From Neoceratodus forsteri (lineage: Eukaryota > Chordata > Ceratodontiformes > Ceratodontidae): 64,000 nucleotides of DNA. The notes under the pieces are model-generated. The model was not told the DNA's origin. It ran no database searches and saw nothing but the letters and a program-made list of their open reading frames with translations. A program made the translations under genes and the position numbers. Shown here piece by piece: positions 1 to 11,074 of the stretch (its first letter is position 1; every line of letters starts with the position of its first letter). Location: positions 887,154,001 through 887,218,000 of the forward strand of contig CM057456.1 of assembly GCA_016271365.2 (NCBI GenBank). The letters are read 5' to 3'.

Positions 1-530
1 TTGTATGAGCTCTACTTTAGGGCACTCACAAACAGTATTACTCCACTTTGCAATACTAGGTGGGTCCTTCCCCAGCCAGGCCTGTGCTATAGTTTTTTGC
101 ACATTAATGAGTGCAGTGTGCCACAACTTCCTGGGACCTAGTGGTACTTGGGATTCAGGGTCTGCTCCAAGGAGTAACTGAACTGGTGTATTAGGCAGAG
201 GGCAATAAACCACTTTCTGCTTTCTTCCATATATTTCAACCCCCAAACAACGTATTTTAGGACATGTCATGTGGATAAAATCACATTCCTCGGTTTTCTA
301 ACTTTGGACACATTAGTGACTTGGACGGATCAAATTATGAGTATTTTTCAGTGGGTTAGATACATCCAGTTCATAAAATTAAGTTGGACTTGTCAAAGCG
401 ATTACTTCTGGCCATATGTTTAAAATGTGCAGCTATGGCTGCCCATATTTCTTGTATAATATCAATGTCTATATCATTACTCCATTTATTCATTGTTGCT
501 GTCATGGGTGTGGGACATTCCCCCTAAAAC
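1..530 (-). pseudogene. L1-alpha ORF2 C-terminal fragment
   Basis: The minus strand of 1-297 reads open and contains a DFIHMTCPKIR-type motif, the characteristic Cys-His-containing C-terminal segment of L1 ORF2. It is followed by the usual block ending in an IAQAWL..PPSIAKW pattern. Upstream, 370-520 encodes a typical MNKWSNDIDIDI..EIWAAI segment, after which a stop and small frameshifts intervene at roughly 300-370. The upstream protein continues at about 6925 on the other side of the SINE/Tx1 insertion, where the sequence ends in AFYCLLW. The L1-clade call is secure; the exact family is unknown. The true 3' end is off the window. Confidence 0.8.
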
Positions 531-958
531 ATTGCCTCTGAGGCCGGGAGATCAGAGGGCTGTGGGTTCAGTTCCCACATCTGGCACTTGGGTTAATATC
601 CCAGTACTGACACTGTAGTGCAGCATGAGAGGGGTGCTGCACTTCTGAGGTGCCGTCTTTCGAATGAGATGTTAAACCAAGGTCCCATCTGCCTAGATTG
701 GTGGTAGTTCAAGTGGATGTTAAAGATCCCATGGCACTTATCGAAAAGAGTAGGGAAATTATTTATTAAAGAAAAAGGACTGCAGTACAGAAGAAACAAA
801 AAGCAATAATCAAATACAGAGAGGAAACAAATACATAAACAAAAAAAAGGAACATTAGACATCATATAACCAATGTACACAATTAACCCACAATTGATTG
901 CAAGTGGTTAGACCAAGACATCCATAATCCCCATTTTTAACATTCTGTAATATAAGTC

Positions 959-3900
959 TCACATTACTAATGAATTCATCAAATAGTACAACCCTTTGCT
1001 GTGTAACCCACATGCATCTGGATTGCCAAGATAATAACGTAAAACAGAAAAAACAAGAAATAAAGTATCAGCACGGTAATGTGCCCATTCACCCCCAAAA
1101 ACACCATACATCAATGTGCGGTAGGATAAGGTAGTCAACAAAGGTTCCTTCCAATGGGATGCCAAAAGAAACCAAAAATCGCTTGCATATGGACAGTCCA
1201 AAAAGACATGAGCTTGAGTTTCCAAGACAGTAAAATATTGCGGTCTAGTACAATATCTGTCACTGAGCTGTTTATGTTTGTTATTAGCACCAACAGGCAA
1301 CCGGCCATAACTGCTCAACCAGACACTGTCCCAAACAAAGTCGGGCAGCCGAGAGCTAGAGAAAAAGGTAGTAACAACACTAACCTGTGACACAGGGCAA
1401 TCAGGAAACACTAGATTCTCCTTAAATTCTGAAAAAAACAATAAGATTATATAATCTTTTCCTACTCAAGGTTTCCAAATGAGAAATAGACAAACCCCAT
1501 TTAAACAAACATTTAAATGTTTCCAAGCCATACTGGGGAGAGCAAGGGAGTTTAGATAAACGTAACAGTTTACCATCCTTCCAAAGGGCAAACCACTAGA
1601 AAACCAAGACCTCACAAAAGGAAACCACAATTTATGACCAGGACTTAAAAGTGGACAGAAATTATAGGAGACAAACATACTAACATAAAAGGCTATCGGA
1701 TGAATTATAGCCACACCACCACCATCCCTTATACTTCTATAGGTATATCCCCATTTTATTGGGTTCAACCGACTGCCCCAAAAGGCTTTGAAAAAAATAC
1801 TAAGCAAAGATGTAAATAAAGAAAAGGGAGGTGGAAAGACATAACTAATATACAAAAAAAATAGGAACTAACAAAGACTTAATCAATAAAACCCTCTTTT
1901 TCTTTGCAATTTGCCTCCCCTTCCATCGTGCTACCAATCCATTGGCCTTGACAAGGCCTTTATTCCAATTAACAGAAGGCAAATCTCCAGAACCAAAGAT
2001 GATGCCCAAAATAGATATAGGTTCCATACTAAGACTAACACCAGCAATACAACCTTGATCTGGTAAAGGGATGTCACCCAATGGAATACACATACTTTTG
2101 GCAAAATTAATCTTAGAACCTGAGGAAGAAGAAAACAGGGACAAAACATCAGTAACTTACTGCCCTTCTGAAGCCCGAAACAGACAAACAACCAAATCAT
2201 CTGCATAAGCCAGAATTTTAATCGGAGGAGCAGAGGAACTGAAACGAAGACCAGAAAACTGAGAATGAGCAACTATTAATCTAAGCAATATATCTATGGA
2301 AAAAGCATACAAAAGTGGGCTGAGTGGACAGCCCTGTCGTACCCCTCTTCCTACAAAAATAGGATTACCAATCCATCCATTAATATTAGGAACAATCATG
2401 GCATTAGAATACAAGGTACGAATCCAGTCCACAAAAATAGCAGGAATACCGTAAGTAGTCAAAACAGAAAATAAAAAAGCATGTGGGACCCGGTCAAAAG
2501 CCTTTTCTTGATCGAGGCTCAAAATAAAACCAGTTAAACCACCATTCTGAGCAACATGAAAAATTTCACGTAGAACCAATAAATTATCATATTGTGATCT
2601 GCCAGGAATAGAACAAGTTTGCTCCGGGCTGATAAGCTTATCAGATATTGTAGATAGTCTATGAAGCAATATTTTACTCAAAATTTTCAAATTCGTATTT
2701 AACAGACTAAGCATCTTCCAATTCCATAAATCTGTCTTAGAACCTCTTTTATACACCAAAATAATCATAGCCTGGTACATGGACTTAGCTAAAGAAGAAT
2801 TACGGAGCATATCGTTCAGGACACATCCAAAACAGGAGCAAGGTCTTCCTTAAACGTCTGATAAAAAGCAGACCCCAAACCATCAGACCCAGGAGCGGAG
2901 TCAGGACTTAAAGAGGAAACAGCAAGCTTAACCTCATCAACAGAAATATCGCTCACTAAAAGTGTCCCCTCCAAGGCAGGAACCTGAGGCAAGTTAAGTT
3001 TACCAAAATCAATAGCCAAATCCTCGACATCTAGATCCTTCTGAAAAAGAGAGCTCAAATACTGTTCTACCACATCTAACAAGTCCTGTGGGGAAGAAAC
3101 AAGGTTACCTGCCACCGTCTCTAATTGGGAAAGCAATCAATGACCAATCCAATCACTACAATCCTGAAAAGGATCTAAAGCCCCTTTATGCAATTTAAGG
3201 CCAAATCGATGTTCATGTTCTAAAGATTGGGCTCTATTATACTGAAAATGAAACATTTTCTGTTTAACATGCTTCAGCTGTGCACTATAATCCCTTTTAG
3301 TGGTTTCAGTTAAAGAAATCAGTTTCTGAAGTTGTCCCCTCAGACCCAAATATTCAAGGTACTGGTTATTAGTAATAGTCCTGGAACGTGCCTGAAAAAA
3401 GGACTTCCAAGCAATTTTAGTATCATCCCACCAGGAGGCAAGATCATCATAGAAAGCAAAAACCGAAAGCCTAGCTACCCACTCATGATGCCAATCCCTT
3501 CGGACAGTCTCATCTTCCAAAAGACAATTATTAAGGTGCCAATGAGGTTTTCTACTCCTGGGCACAGCATCCCAAGCAATTTGAACAGTCACAGACCTAT
3601 GATCTGAAAATTCCCAATCATTCAATAATATCGTATTAACTTGTAAAATAGCGGAAACAAACACAAAATCAATTCTCATAGATAAAGAGGATTTAAAAAA
3701 AGTATTACCACCAGTAGAATATTTGAGTCTGTAGGCATCAACGAGTCGTGCAGTAGCAGTGATAGTAAGGAGGGCATTGGAATCACAAAACAATTTAGAT
3801 GTCTTCATCCCTCTATCAGAAGCACTCAGAGAGCAATTAAAATCCCCTGCCCAAATCACCATCCTGGAAGTGTGAAGAAAGGGTTGTATTTTCCGCATTA

Positions 3901-4326
3901 ATGCAACTCTTTGAGCTTTAGTTTGAGGAGCATATAATGTGATTAGTCTAAATCTCTCACCTGAATAACTAATGTCTAATAATAAGGCCCTACCAGGAAA
4001 AATATCAACCAAGCGGAAAACTTTCAAAGCAGGATTTGTAAATAATACACCAACACCAGAGCAAGAATCTTCACCATTAGACCAAAAGGTCACACCCATA
4101 GACCAAAGATTATCCACAAGCTTAGTATCAGAAAGAGATTTAAGTCTGGTATCTTGAATACAAAAGACATCACAATGCTGCTGGTCAAAAGGGACAAGGT
4201 AGCAACCATCTTTTTATGACTCTTGATGCTATTAACATTAATTGTTGAAATAGACAAAAAAGACATAAAAAGGAAAGAGAGTACCCACATACAAGATTTC
4301 AAGGGGGTTTGGATACCCGCCTGCAC
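959..4326 (-). pseudogene. Tx-A ORF2: APE endonuclease and reverse transcriptase
   Basis: Read from 4326 downwards. The endonuclease opens with an STINVNSIKSHKK segment at about 4250 and continues in a long open block (4117-3137) with AGDFNC, RIDFVFVS and SDHRSVTV, which are canonical APE motifs. The RT starts with a PDSAPGSDGLG block (about 2890) and includes SLDQEKAFDRVPH (about 2510), GVRQGCPLSPLLY (about 2340) and the catalytic AYADDLV (2197-2213). The C-terminus (1441-959) has the HVFLDCPYASDFW Cys-His motif. Frameshifts or stops occur near 4110, 3137, 2812, 2150, 1850 and 1450. The catalytic residues themselves are intact. The product would nick the target and copy the LINE RNA by target-primed reverse transcription. 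Confidence 0.88.
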
Positions 4327-4406
4327 CTAGAATGCCTTAAGGAAGATTCTTCAACTTTTCCTTCCCCCTCATCACCATCAGAAGTCATATCAGGAGTAGT
4401 GGAAGC

Positions 4407-6692
4407 TCAGGAAGAGGCATCAGATTCCTCCCCTTCAGAGACATCCTTAGAGATCAGGACCGCAAATCTGTTACCTTGTGACCAATGGTCCGAAACATGT
4501 TTATCATCTTTAGACAAGGAAGACATCTGAGAGAGAATTGCTTTCCCAGATCTATTCCGTTTCTTAGCAGTGACTTTTTTAAATGACAACTGAGAAGCAG
4601 GTCGGGGAGGGGGAGGCATCTCAGAAGAAAAAGAGTCATCAGGAGAAGGAACAACTGAAGTAGTGGCAACAGGTGAGCCAGAAGGGGCATCAGGAACTAA
4701 AGTAGTCTCATTCTGTGACAAATTATCAAGGACCTGAGAATCTAACTCCTGTGATTCCATATCCTCCACCTCCGCCTGTCCAGTGGCCACCTAAGGAGGA
4801 GGAGGAACCAGAGGCATGATGGCAACAGTATCCCGCAAGACCATCCCTTGTTTAGCCTATAACTGCTGTGCAACATTAATTAAACCCTCATGGGAAGGAC
4901 AATCATCCCTATTATGGGACACCCCAAGGACATTTTCCATAGCCATGCCCCATCTGTTCACACAAATTACATTTAAAAAGATTGAGGCAATCAGTGGCAA
5001 GATGACCAAACTCAAAGCAATGAGAACAGCGAGGAGTAGCACAAGCAGTGTTAAGGTGAGTTCTAGACCCACACTTAAAACAAGACTTCAGCTGGCCAGA
5101 ATAAAACAAACTACCCCTATCTTTCCCCAAAAAGAAACTATTAGGGAAATGAACAGTACCAGCACTGGTGGAAAAAAGTTTTACACTCAATTTCCACCCC
5201 CCATTCCATATGTGTTCACTGTCAAGAATAGGCGAGGGCTTATCCAAAACCTCACATCTTTGACGCAACCAAAATAAAATATCTTCAACATTAACACCTT
5301 CATTATGAAACATAATTGTAATTAATTTAACTGCAGGCTTAGTCAAGGGAACAGACAAAAAAGGTACCCACAAAGGGGTATCCTTGATCTTCTGATATTG
5401 AGACCAAAACCTATCCAAACTGGAAATGGTTTTAAAACTAATATCATAATTTGAATTACCAATATGTATAAGAGCAAAAATTTCAGAGGCAAAAAATTTC
5501 AAAGAACTCTTCAATAATTGCCTAGCAATATACAATCTATCAGGAGGGTCCTCAAGTCCACCTTTATAAAGTAAACAAACTGCATATTTTCTAGGGGAAG
5601 GTTCCCCGTTGTTCTGAAGTAAATCCAATAATTTAAACATGGGTTTCAACCATGGAGCCTGTTTGGGATCCTGCAACACATGTTCCAAGGTCCCAGCCGA
5701 ACCCCTGCAGGAAAATCAGCACTAGAGACTGGTAAACCATCAACTTGGTGCCCCACCTTCCCAGCATCATGCACTGGTTTGTCCACAGTTCAAGCCACAG
5801 GAGAAACATGCCGGTCCATAGGCATAGCACAGGAAGGCACAGAAATAGAAGACAACGTAGTGGAGGGAGTAGAAAAATCAGGTATCCACTGTCTATCAGG
5901 TCGCCAATGCCACACAGCCTCTGAAATAGCACGCTCAGGAGACCAACCCGAATCGCGTAACTCAGGGTCACATGTCGGCTTAGAAGAAACCACAACATCC
6001 CGTAACGGGGAAGAAACAGTAGGTAAAGCCGAAGTGGTGCATACAGACCCCTGTTCCTGACCCTCCCTGACAGGAGGTATGGCAGACACATCAGGAAAAT
6101 AACTCGGCAAATGCTTACAAGGCCCACCCATACCCAAACGGCATTTAGACAAAAAATCACTCACTGCAGGTACAGAAACACTACTGCTAACAGGCTTTAG
6201 GCACACATCACTAGGACGAGTATCACTGCCAGCCTTACCAGCACGGTGCTTCTCAGTCTCCCCGCTCATCTCCCCTCTCGTCTCACCACTCGGAACACCA
6301 AAAGCACAGATGTCATCAACAGGAGACAACACAGGTACCGGGGCAACGGAAGGAACTGAAAGTGAAGCAGAACGGAGAGTAGCAATATCGGCAAGCAATT
6401 CAGCTTTTTTTGATAGACATTTAGATTCTTCAGCCAAAACAACAGGCAGTAGACTTTCCTTTTCAAGCAAAGCTGTGGAAGTGCCTTCCGTGGATGCGGA
6501 GTGCATAGCACCTGCAACAGATTCTGTCCCAGTCACATCCATAACTGTGTCAAAAAAGTCTTCAGGCAGGTCAGACAAAAGCATTTCTTCCTGTAACACA
6601 GCAGCCTCTAGGTGTCCAGCGACAGAGATGGAGGCCTGCTCCTCTGTCACTCCAGCATCCTGCTCTCTTGAGGGTTGCAGAGAAGTGGCCAT
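4407..6692 (-). pseudogene. Tx-A ORF1: RNA-binding protein with three CCHC knuckles
   Basis: I place the start at the ATG at 6692 (MATSLQPSRE), just inside the LINE 5' end. A further upstream ATG at 6806 lies in antisense SINE DNA. The first block (6692-5790) is low-complexity and Ser/Pro/Glu rich. The second block (5688-4912) is a folded RNA-binding-like region (KYAVCLLYKGG..., LWVPFLSVPL) ending in three zinc knuckles: CFKCGSRTHLNTAC, CSHCFEFGHLATDC and CNLCEQMGHGYGKC. The third block (4790-4407) is an acidic/basic C-tail. The blocks are in different frames, so at least two frameshifts are present. Gag-like ORF1 with C-terminal CCHC knuckles is typical of Tx1-group LINEs; the role is packaging of LINE RNA. 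Confidence 0.82.
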
Positions 6693-6924
6693 CTCACCTA
6701 GACAGCCAAGGGATCCCCCTGCTGCAGGGTAGGGGAATTTCTCCAGTGTCCTGGCCAAATTTCCCTCATTCACTAAAAATACCACCAACAGCTTAATCTG
6801 GTTCAAGGTCAGTTGGCATTCCTCTGTATCCCCCTCACCCAGGTTGTGCCTGAAAATAGGCAGGATTTATCTAGTGCACTTACCTGGTCAACAAAAACTA
6901 AAAAAAAAAAAAAAAAAGCCCATA

Positions 6925-8156
6925 ATAGGCAGTAAAAGGCAGACAATTGGAAGGGCTTAAATAACTTTTTCCACTCGTAAGAGCTCTCCCACTCTGTGAG
7001 GTGGGCCTTCCTTGTTTTGAAACCGATGTTTAATTCTAAGATATGCGAAGAAGTCCCCAGTTTGCCTATCATATAGATGTTTAAGGTCTGTGAAGGATAT
7101 TAAGCTCCTCCAATCATCAAAGGACTCCACCAGATTAATGCCCTTTTGTGTCCACCTCAATAGGGCTTGGTGCACGAACACCCTGTAGTCACGTTTGGTT
7201 TTGAAACTTACTGACAGCTTTGCCTTTGGAGACAGACTGGCATGGTGGTCAATGTGTTTATGATCCATTAGCCACACTCTCAGCATGTTTGTTGCTAAAA
7301 GGTTAGAGACTGTGTCATGCATAATCCTTAGTAATAATGGTGAAAGAATTCCATGACACAGTTCCTCTCCAGGGTCCTCCTCCTCCTCCTCCTCCTCTGG
7401 TTTCAAGCATGCTGGTTTAGGTCTGTGTGGAACTGTCAGAAGAAAGGCAAAATGAAAAACCCAACAGTAAAATTTACAATTTGGAAGGGCACCCCCCCCC
7501 CCAGCTCCCACAGGTTGCTGCAGACTGTCTCACGTTATGCGGGCTAGTTTATTGTTCCATAAAAAATTACGAATAAGGGAGTTGATAGCTTTTAAGAACC
7601 CTGCTGACCCTTTGACTGGTACATTTTGAAATACATACAAACATTTCAGAAAAGTACATATTTTGATGACATTAATTCTGCCCAACAAAGACAGGGGTAA
7701 TGGCTGCCACCTTGCACATTCATTTTTCACATTTTGGAAAAGTCGCTTGTAATATTTTTGTATAACTTAAGACAGTGGTGGAAGAGGCCAGGTAAATACC
7801 CAGGTATCTGATGTTGCTGGTAACAATGAGTCCCAGGGAATTTTAGGCAATAGGACCTCAATCTTATTACCCCAGAGGCGCAGTTCACTTTTGCTCCAGT
7901 TCACCTTGTGTCCTGGCAAGGATCCGTATTCTTTGAAAAGTTGACGTACCACAGGTAGACTATTCAGGGGATTTTTCAGATACAGTAAGATATCATCTGT
8001 GAATAGGAGTATCTTATGTTGCCTCTGCACATCAGTGTTCAACCCTTCAATACTGTTATTGGCCCTGATAGCTGTTGCCATGAGCTCCAGGGCCAATATA
8101 CAGAGTAGTGATGAATGTGGGCAGCCCTGACGGGTGCCATGTGAGAGGGGGGAAGG
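6925..8156 (-). pseudogene. L1-alpha ORF2: RT palm, thumb and linker to C-terminus
   Basis: Reading down from 8156 the frames give SHGTRQGCPHSSLLC (about 8145-8105), LALELMATAIRAN, and the catalytic box as FTDDILLY at about 7990-8010, where the usual aromatic-Ala-Asp-Asp is Phe-Thr-Asp-Asp. HKVNWSKSELRLWG and a PLSLLGRINVIKI segment (7700-7660) then match the L1 thumb. The block 7511-6957 carries SFTDLKHLYDRQTGDFFAYLR, typical just before the L1 C-terminus. Frameshifts separate these blocks. It stops at the SINE A-run (6917) and continues at 530. The 5'-ward continuation is at 13075, beyond the 4.9-kb insertion. Confidence 0.82.
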
Positions 8157-8181
8157 GGTTAGTGAGGCCTCTGTTAATTAA

Positions 8182-8327
8182 GCAATAAGATACAAACAGG
8201 GGTTATGTTAATGTTCTAGATAATCAGCCCCTAGAGGTGTAATGTGGCAGATGGCACAGCCAAGTGCCACATGCCTCAAGGGGTAATTAAGCTGAACATT
8301 AACATAACCCCTGGGAGTATCTTATGC
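8182..8327. repeat. 146-bp hairpin (MITE-like), copy 1
   Basis: The first 34 bases (AATAAGATAC...AGGGGTTATG) are the inverted complement of the last 33 (AACATTAACATAACCCC...ATCTTATGC), differing mainly in the 4-base segment between the two blocks. The loop contains AGAGGTGTAATGTGGC, closely similar to the loop of the hairpin at 8414-8557. No flanking duplication was evident. Confidence 0.7.
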
Positions 8328-8413
8328 TAGTACTGTATAAAAAAATGAGCAAAAATAAAAATTTGATACCTGTACTCCTTTTCTGTTAAAAAAGGATCTG
8401 AAGGTTAAGCAAG

Positions 8414-8557
8414 CAATAATACCCAACAGGGCGGGTGGTATTGGGCAATACCGGACCGCCCAGGGGCGTAATGCGGCCCGACGCCACAGGTGGAGGGCCT
8501 TATATCCCTTGGAAAATCCGGTATTGCCCATACCACCCACCCTGGAGGGTACTATTG
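8414..8557. repeat. 144-bp hairpin (MITE-like), copy 2
   Basis: Inverted arms run from about 8417-8453 (CGGGTGGTATTGGGCAATAC) to 8518-8556 (GTATTGCCCATACCACCC). The loop contains AGGGGCGTAATGCGGC, matching the loop of the neighbouring hairpin at 8182-8327 except for CpG-type transitions. I infer a shared family; the arms themselves have diverged but pair internally. Confidence 0.65.
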
Positions 8558-8569
8558 CACTTAGAAAAT

Positions 8570-10390
8570 GGGCACTGTAAAAAAAAACAAAAAAAACAGA
8601 AAACAGAGACTGTTTTGAAATTAAATAGTTCCTCTGCCTTCATTACAAGGATGGTATTTTGTCCAAATGCAGACAATAGTTAGAAAGTTGGCAGAATGCA
8701 GCAGATTGTTTCATTTCTTTTTTTAGTTGAATGCCCCCCACCCATATTACAATTGTTTTATTTACTCTATACACTTGTTTTGTTTTAAGTTGAGAGGCTG
8801 TTTTTGTCTTGCTGATATTTTTTTCCACACTGGGGCTAGGTCAGAGGTTGAGATTGTGACAAGGAAGCGCAGCTTGGGAGAGTAAACGGGTGTTGTCGGG
8901 AGCCACTTGTTGAGGCTATTTTTCTTTGTTGGGCTTCGCTGTGTGTTACTGGGACCAAGTTTCTTTTTTTATTTGGCTTTTTTATACATTCCTGGTCCTC
9001 ACTGCCTTCATGGGACCGGGAGTATGAAGAGGAGCGTCCATTTTATCCAGGAAGTGAGCCAGCGGTGACCGACTGGAGGAGCGAGAGTGCTGTCAGTTGT
9101 GTGACTGTAAGTGTCTGACCGTTCACCGTAACACTATCGGGAATTGCAGGGCATGGGGAAAGATCAGTGGTGGCAGTGTTGAAGAAGTGAGCAGTGCTAC
9201 ACATTTGAAATCTTTTATTTTCTGAACAGAGCTTGCAACCAGCAGGAGGAGGGAGGAGCGAGAGTGTTGTTGGGTGAGCGAGAGTGACTGAGATTTTGTA
9301 GTAACTGTGTGCGGAATCGGGGGCATGGGACAAGATGAATATTTTAGATTTAGAAAAAAAGATGTTAATAAAAAAAGAAATGTAGCTAGCAGGCAGTTAT
9401 TTGCGTCAGGAAGGAGTGTACTGGGAGGACTGATGGTGGTGGGGGCTTTCTTGCTAAGTAAGGGAACAAAATGGTGGCGTTTTTAAAATTTAAATGAGGT
9501 GTTGTAGCCAATTAGGAAGCAGGGTGGGCACTACAATACTTACTGGGGGAAGGGGCACTGTAGACTGGTACTTTTTGTTTCCTGGGCATCTATTGAAAGT
9601 TAATGTACCCCCCTGGCAAGGGTACTAGCCAATCAGATGGCAGAAAATAAAAAGCCCATTTTCTTAACTTTGATAAACTAGTTATTCTACCATTGCCTCT
9701 ATGCTGTGCATGAAAGGGGATTGTAGCGTCATGCTTGTTGGGTGTTGCCATGGTAGTGCTATCACCAGTATGTCTGCACTATCTCCAGTGTGCTGGTAGA
9801 GTGCTGCCATTAAGATAGGCACTTATGTAAAGCCCTACATACAGTACATGTCAAAAAAGTAGTGTTCATGTCTTGAGTACTACTGTATGGTATGTACGTG
9901 AGCAGGAAATATTAAAAAAAGAACAGTAGCAGTCACGGTAGTGCTAGCTCACTCACATCCTCTGTCCCATGCCTATCATATCATTTTTACTGTAGCTGGG
10001 GACTTTGGCGGGCTGGGAGACAAGCAGGAGAAATCAGGCCAAGACAGTGAAAAAAGAATGAGTAAACCCTGTTTCTGAGGAAAACAAAACTTGCACACAA
10101 CACCAACGCAGAGTGTATGACTCACCATTTTTTTCAGTAGCATGTGCAAATAAAAAGCAAGCTAACCCCTCCACAGATGCCTGTGTGGCTTTTTTTGTTT
10201 TTATGTTTGCTTGTACGCATGTGCAAGAAACATATTGCCATCATCCGAGTTTTCGGAGGTGTGGCAGCCATCTTCCAATTCAGTCAGTGTGTTTGCAGGC
10301 ACGGCCGCTGTTCTCCAATGAACACTGCAGCTGTCTATGACAGCAGTTGAAAATGCAGTGGCTGTACAGTTGAAAGGGAGAGCTATGCTT
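8570..10390. other. Non-coding stretch, no gene seen
   Basis: AT-rich and mixed sequence with A-runs at 8579-8600. Two imperfect direct repeats (about 9066-9175 and 9240-9340) share GGAGCGAGAGTG and a GGGCATGGGRMAAGAT end. Short ORFs here show no recognisable motif or coding texture. Nothing else could be assigned. Confidence 0.5.
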
Positions 10391-10495
10391 CAGTGAGCAG
10401 TGATAAGATATTGCGTGCTCATGCGCACTCCCCCCCACACACACATGCATGTATCCATACTGCGTTCTCGTGCTTCCACACCCCACGCACACACT

Positions 10496-10800
10496 GTATA
10501 GCCGACGGGAGTGCCCAATCCCCCTTTGGCTGTGCTGCGCTCCCCCACAACAGAGTTCCAGGAGCCACGCTGGGAGCTCACCCCAGTGTAGCAACAGATC
10601 GTATGGCCGACGGGGGTGCCCAATCCCCTGTCGGCTCCACTGTCCCCCCCCAAGAGACTACAGGGTGCCACACTGGAAGCCCACCCCCAGCGTGGCAACA
10701 GATTGTATGGCCGATGGGGGTGCCCAATCCCCATCAGCTCCACAGCCCCCAAACAGCCTTCCAGCTGCCACACTGGAGCCACCCAGCGTGGCACAAGTCC
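10496..10800. repeat. ~104-bp GC-rich minisatellite, three units
   Basis: Units start at 10496, 10601 and 10704 with GTATGGCCGACGGGGGTGCC or a close variant and end in CAGYGTGGCAACAGATY. The period is 105 and then 103 bp. The array produces open frames on both strands that I regard as artefacts. A CCACACAC-rich stretch precedes it (10430-10495). Confidence 0.75.
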
Positions 10801-11074
10801 CGGCCCTTCATAAAAAAAGGAAACCTGAAAGAAAAAATCTTCTCTGCTGACTGTCCTGACGCATCTCCCCCACCTGTGCCCATCCTCTGTGCACCCTGCC
10901 TCCCACACACACCTCACCCCCATACTTACCTCCGGGTCCAGCGACAATCTCGGTGGACGGGAACACGCCTGCACTCTTCAAAGCCGACTGCGAACTGAGG
11001 AAATGCTGGTAAGTTGTATAATGTAATAAATAGTTTTTTTCAACTTTAGTGCATATCTTGGGCATATGGGAATT

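Larger units (their letters stand above)
761..6728 (-). mobile_element. Tx1-like (L1-superfamily) LINE, copy Tx-A, near full length
   Basis: This 5.97-kb minus-strand element has two ORFs: ORF1 with three CCHC knuckles and ORF2 with APE-type endonuclease and reverse transcriptase. Its 3' end (plus-strand TTTATTAAA near 763) abuts GTAGGGAAATT at 750-760. Its 5' end abuts GTAGGGGAATT at 6729-6739, so an 11-bp duplication with one mismatch brackets it. Both flanks are the two halves of the same SINE. The 5' terminus begins CAGCAGGGGG on the minus strand, as in Tx-BC. The tail is AATAAA-like without a long poly(A). Coding frames are broken but long open blocks remain, suggesting a fairly young copy. 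Confidence 0.85.
531..6917 (+). repeat. tRNA-derived SINE, copy 1, split by LINE Tx-A
   Basis: The left half is 531-760 and the right half 6729-6917. The left half has a B-box-like GGTTCAGTTCC at about 564, then a body with CCGTCTTTCGAATGAGA and GATCCCATGGCACTTATCG. The right half continues with TGTCCTGGCCAAATTTCCCT, then a 3' tail CTAGTGCACTTACC..TCAACAAAAAC and an A-run at 6901-6917. The first ~40 bp of the tRNA-like head, including the A box, are missing relative to copy 2. The body resembles a block I remember from fish SINEs; I do not assign a family name. The SINE sits in the C-terminal ORF2 region of L1-alpha and carries a LINE in antisense orientation. Confidence 0.82.

Noticed and set aside
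9043..9333. 96-residue minus-strand frame
   Set aside because: No family motif, no conserved neighbours, and an overlapping second frame of similar length; treated as chance.
10930..10950. Splice-site-like TTACCT suggesting a host exon
   Set aside because: A single dinucleotide-level match with no flanking coding sequence on either strand.
10390..10998. Overlapping frames up to 201 residues on both strands
   Set aside because: Produced by the GC-rich ~104-bp minisatellite; no motif, and both strands are equally open.
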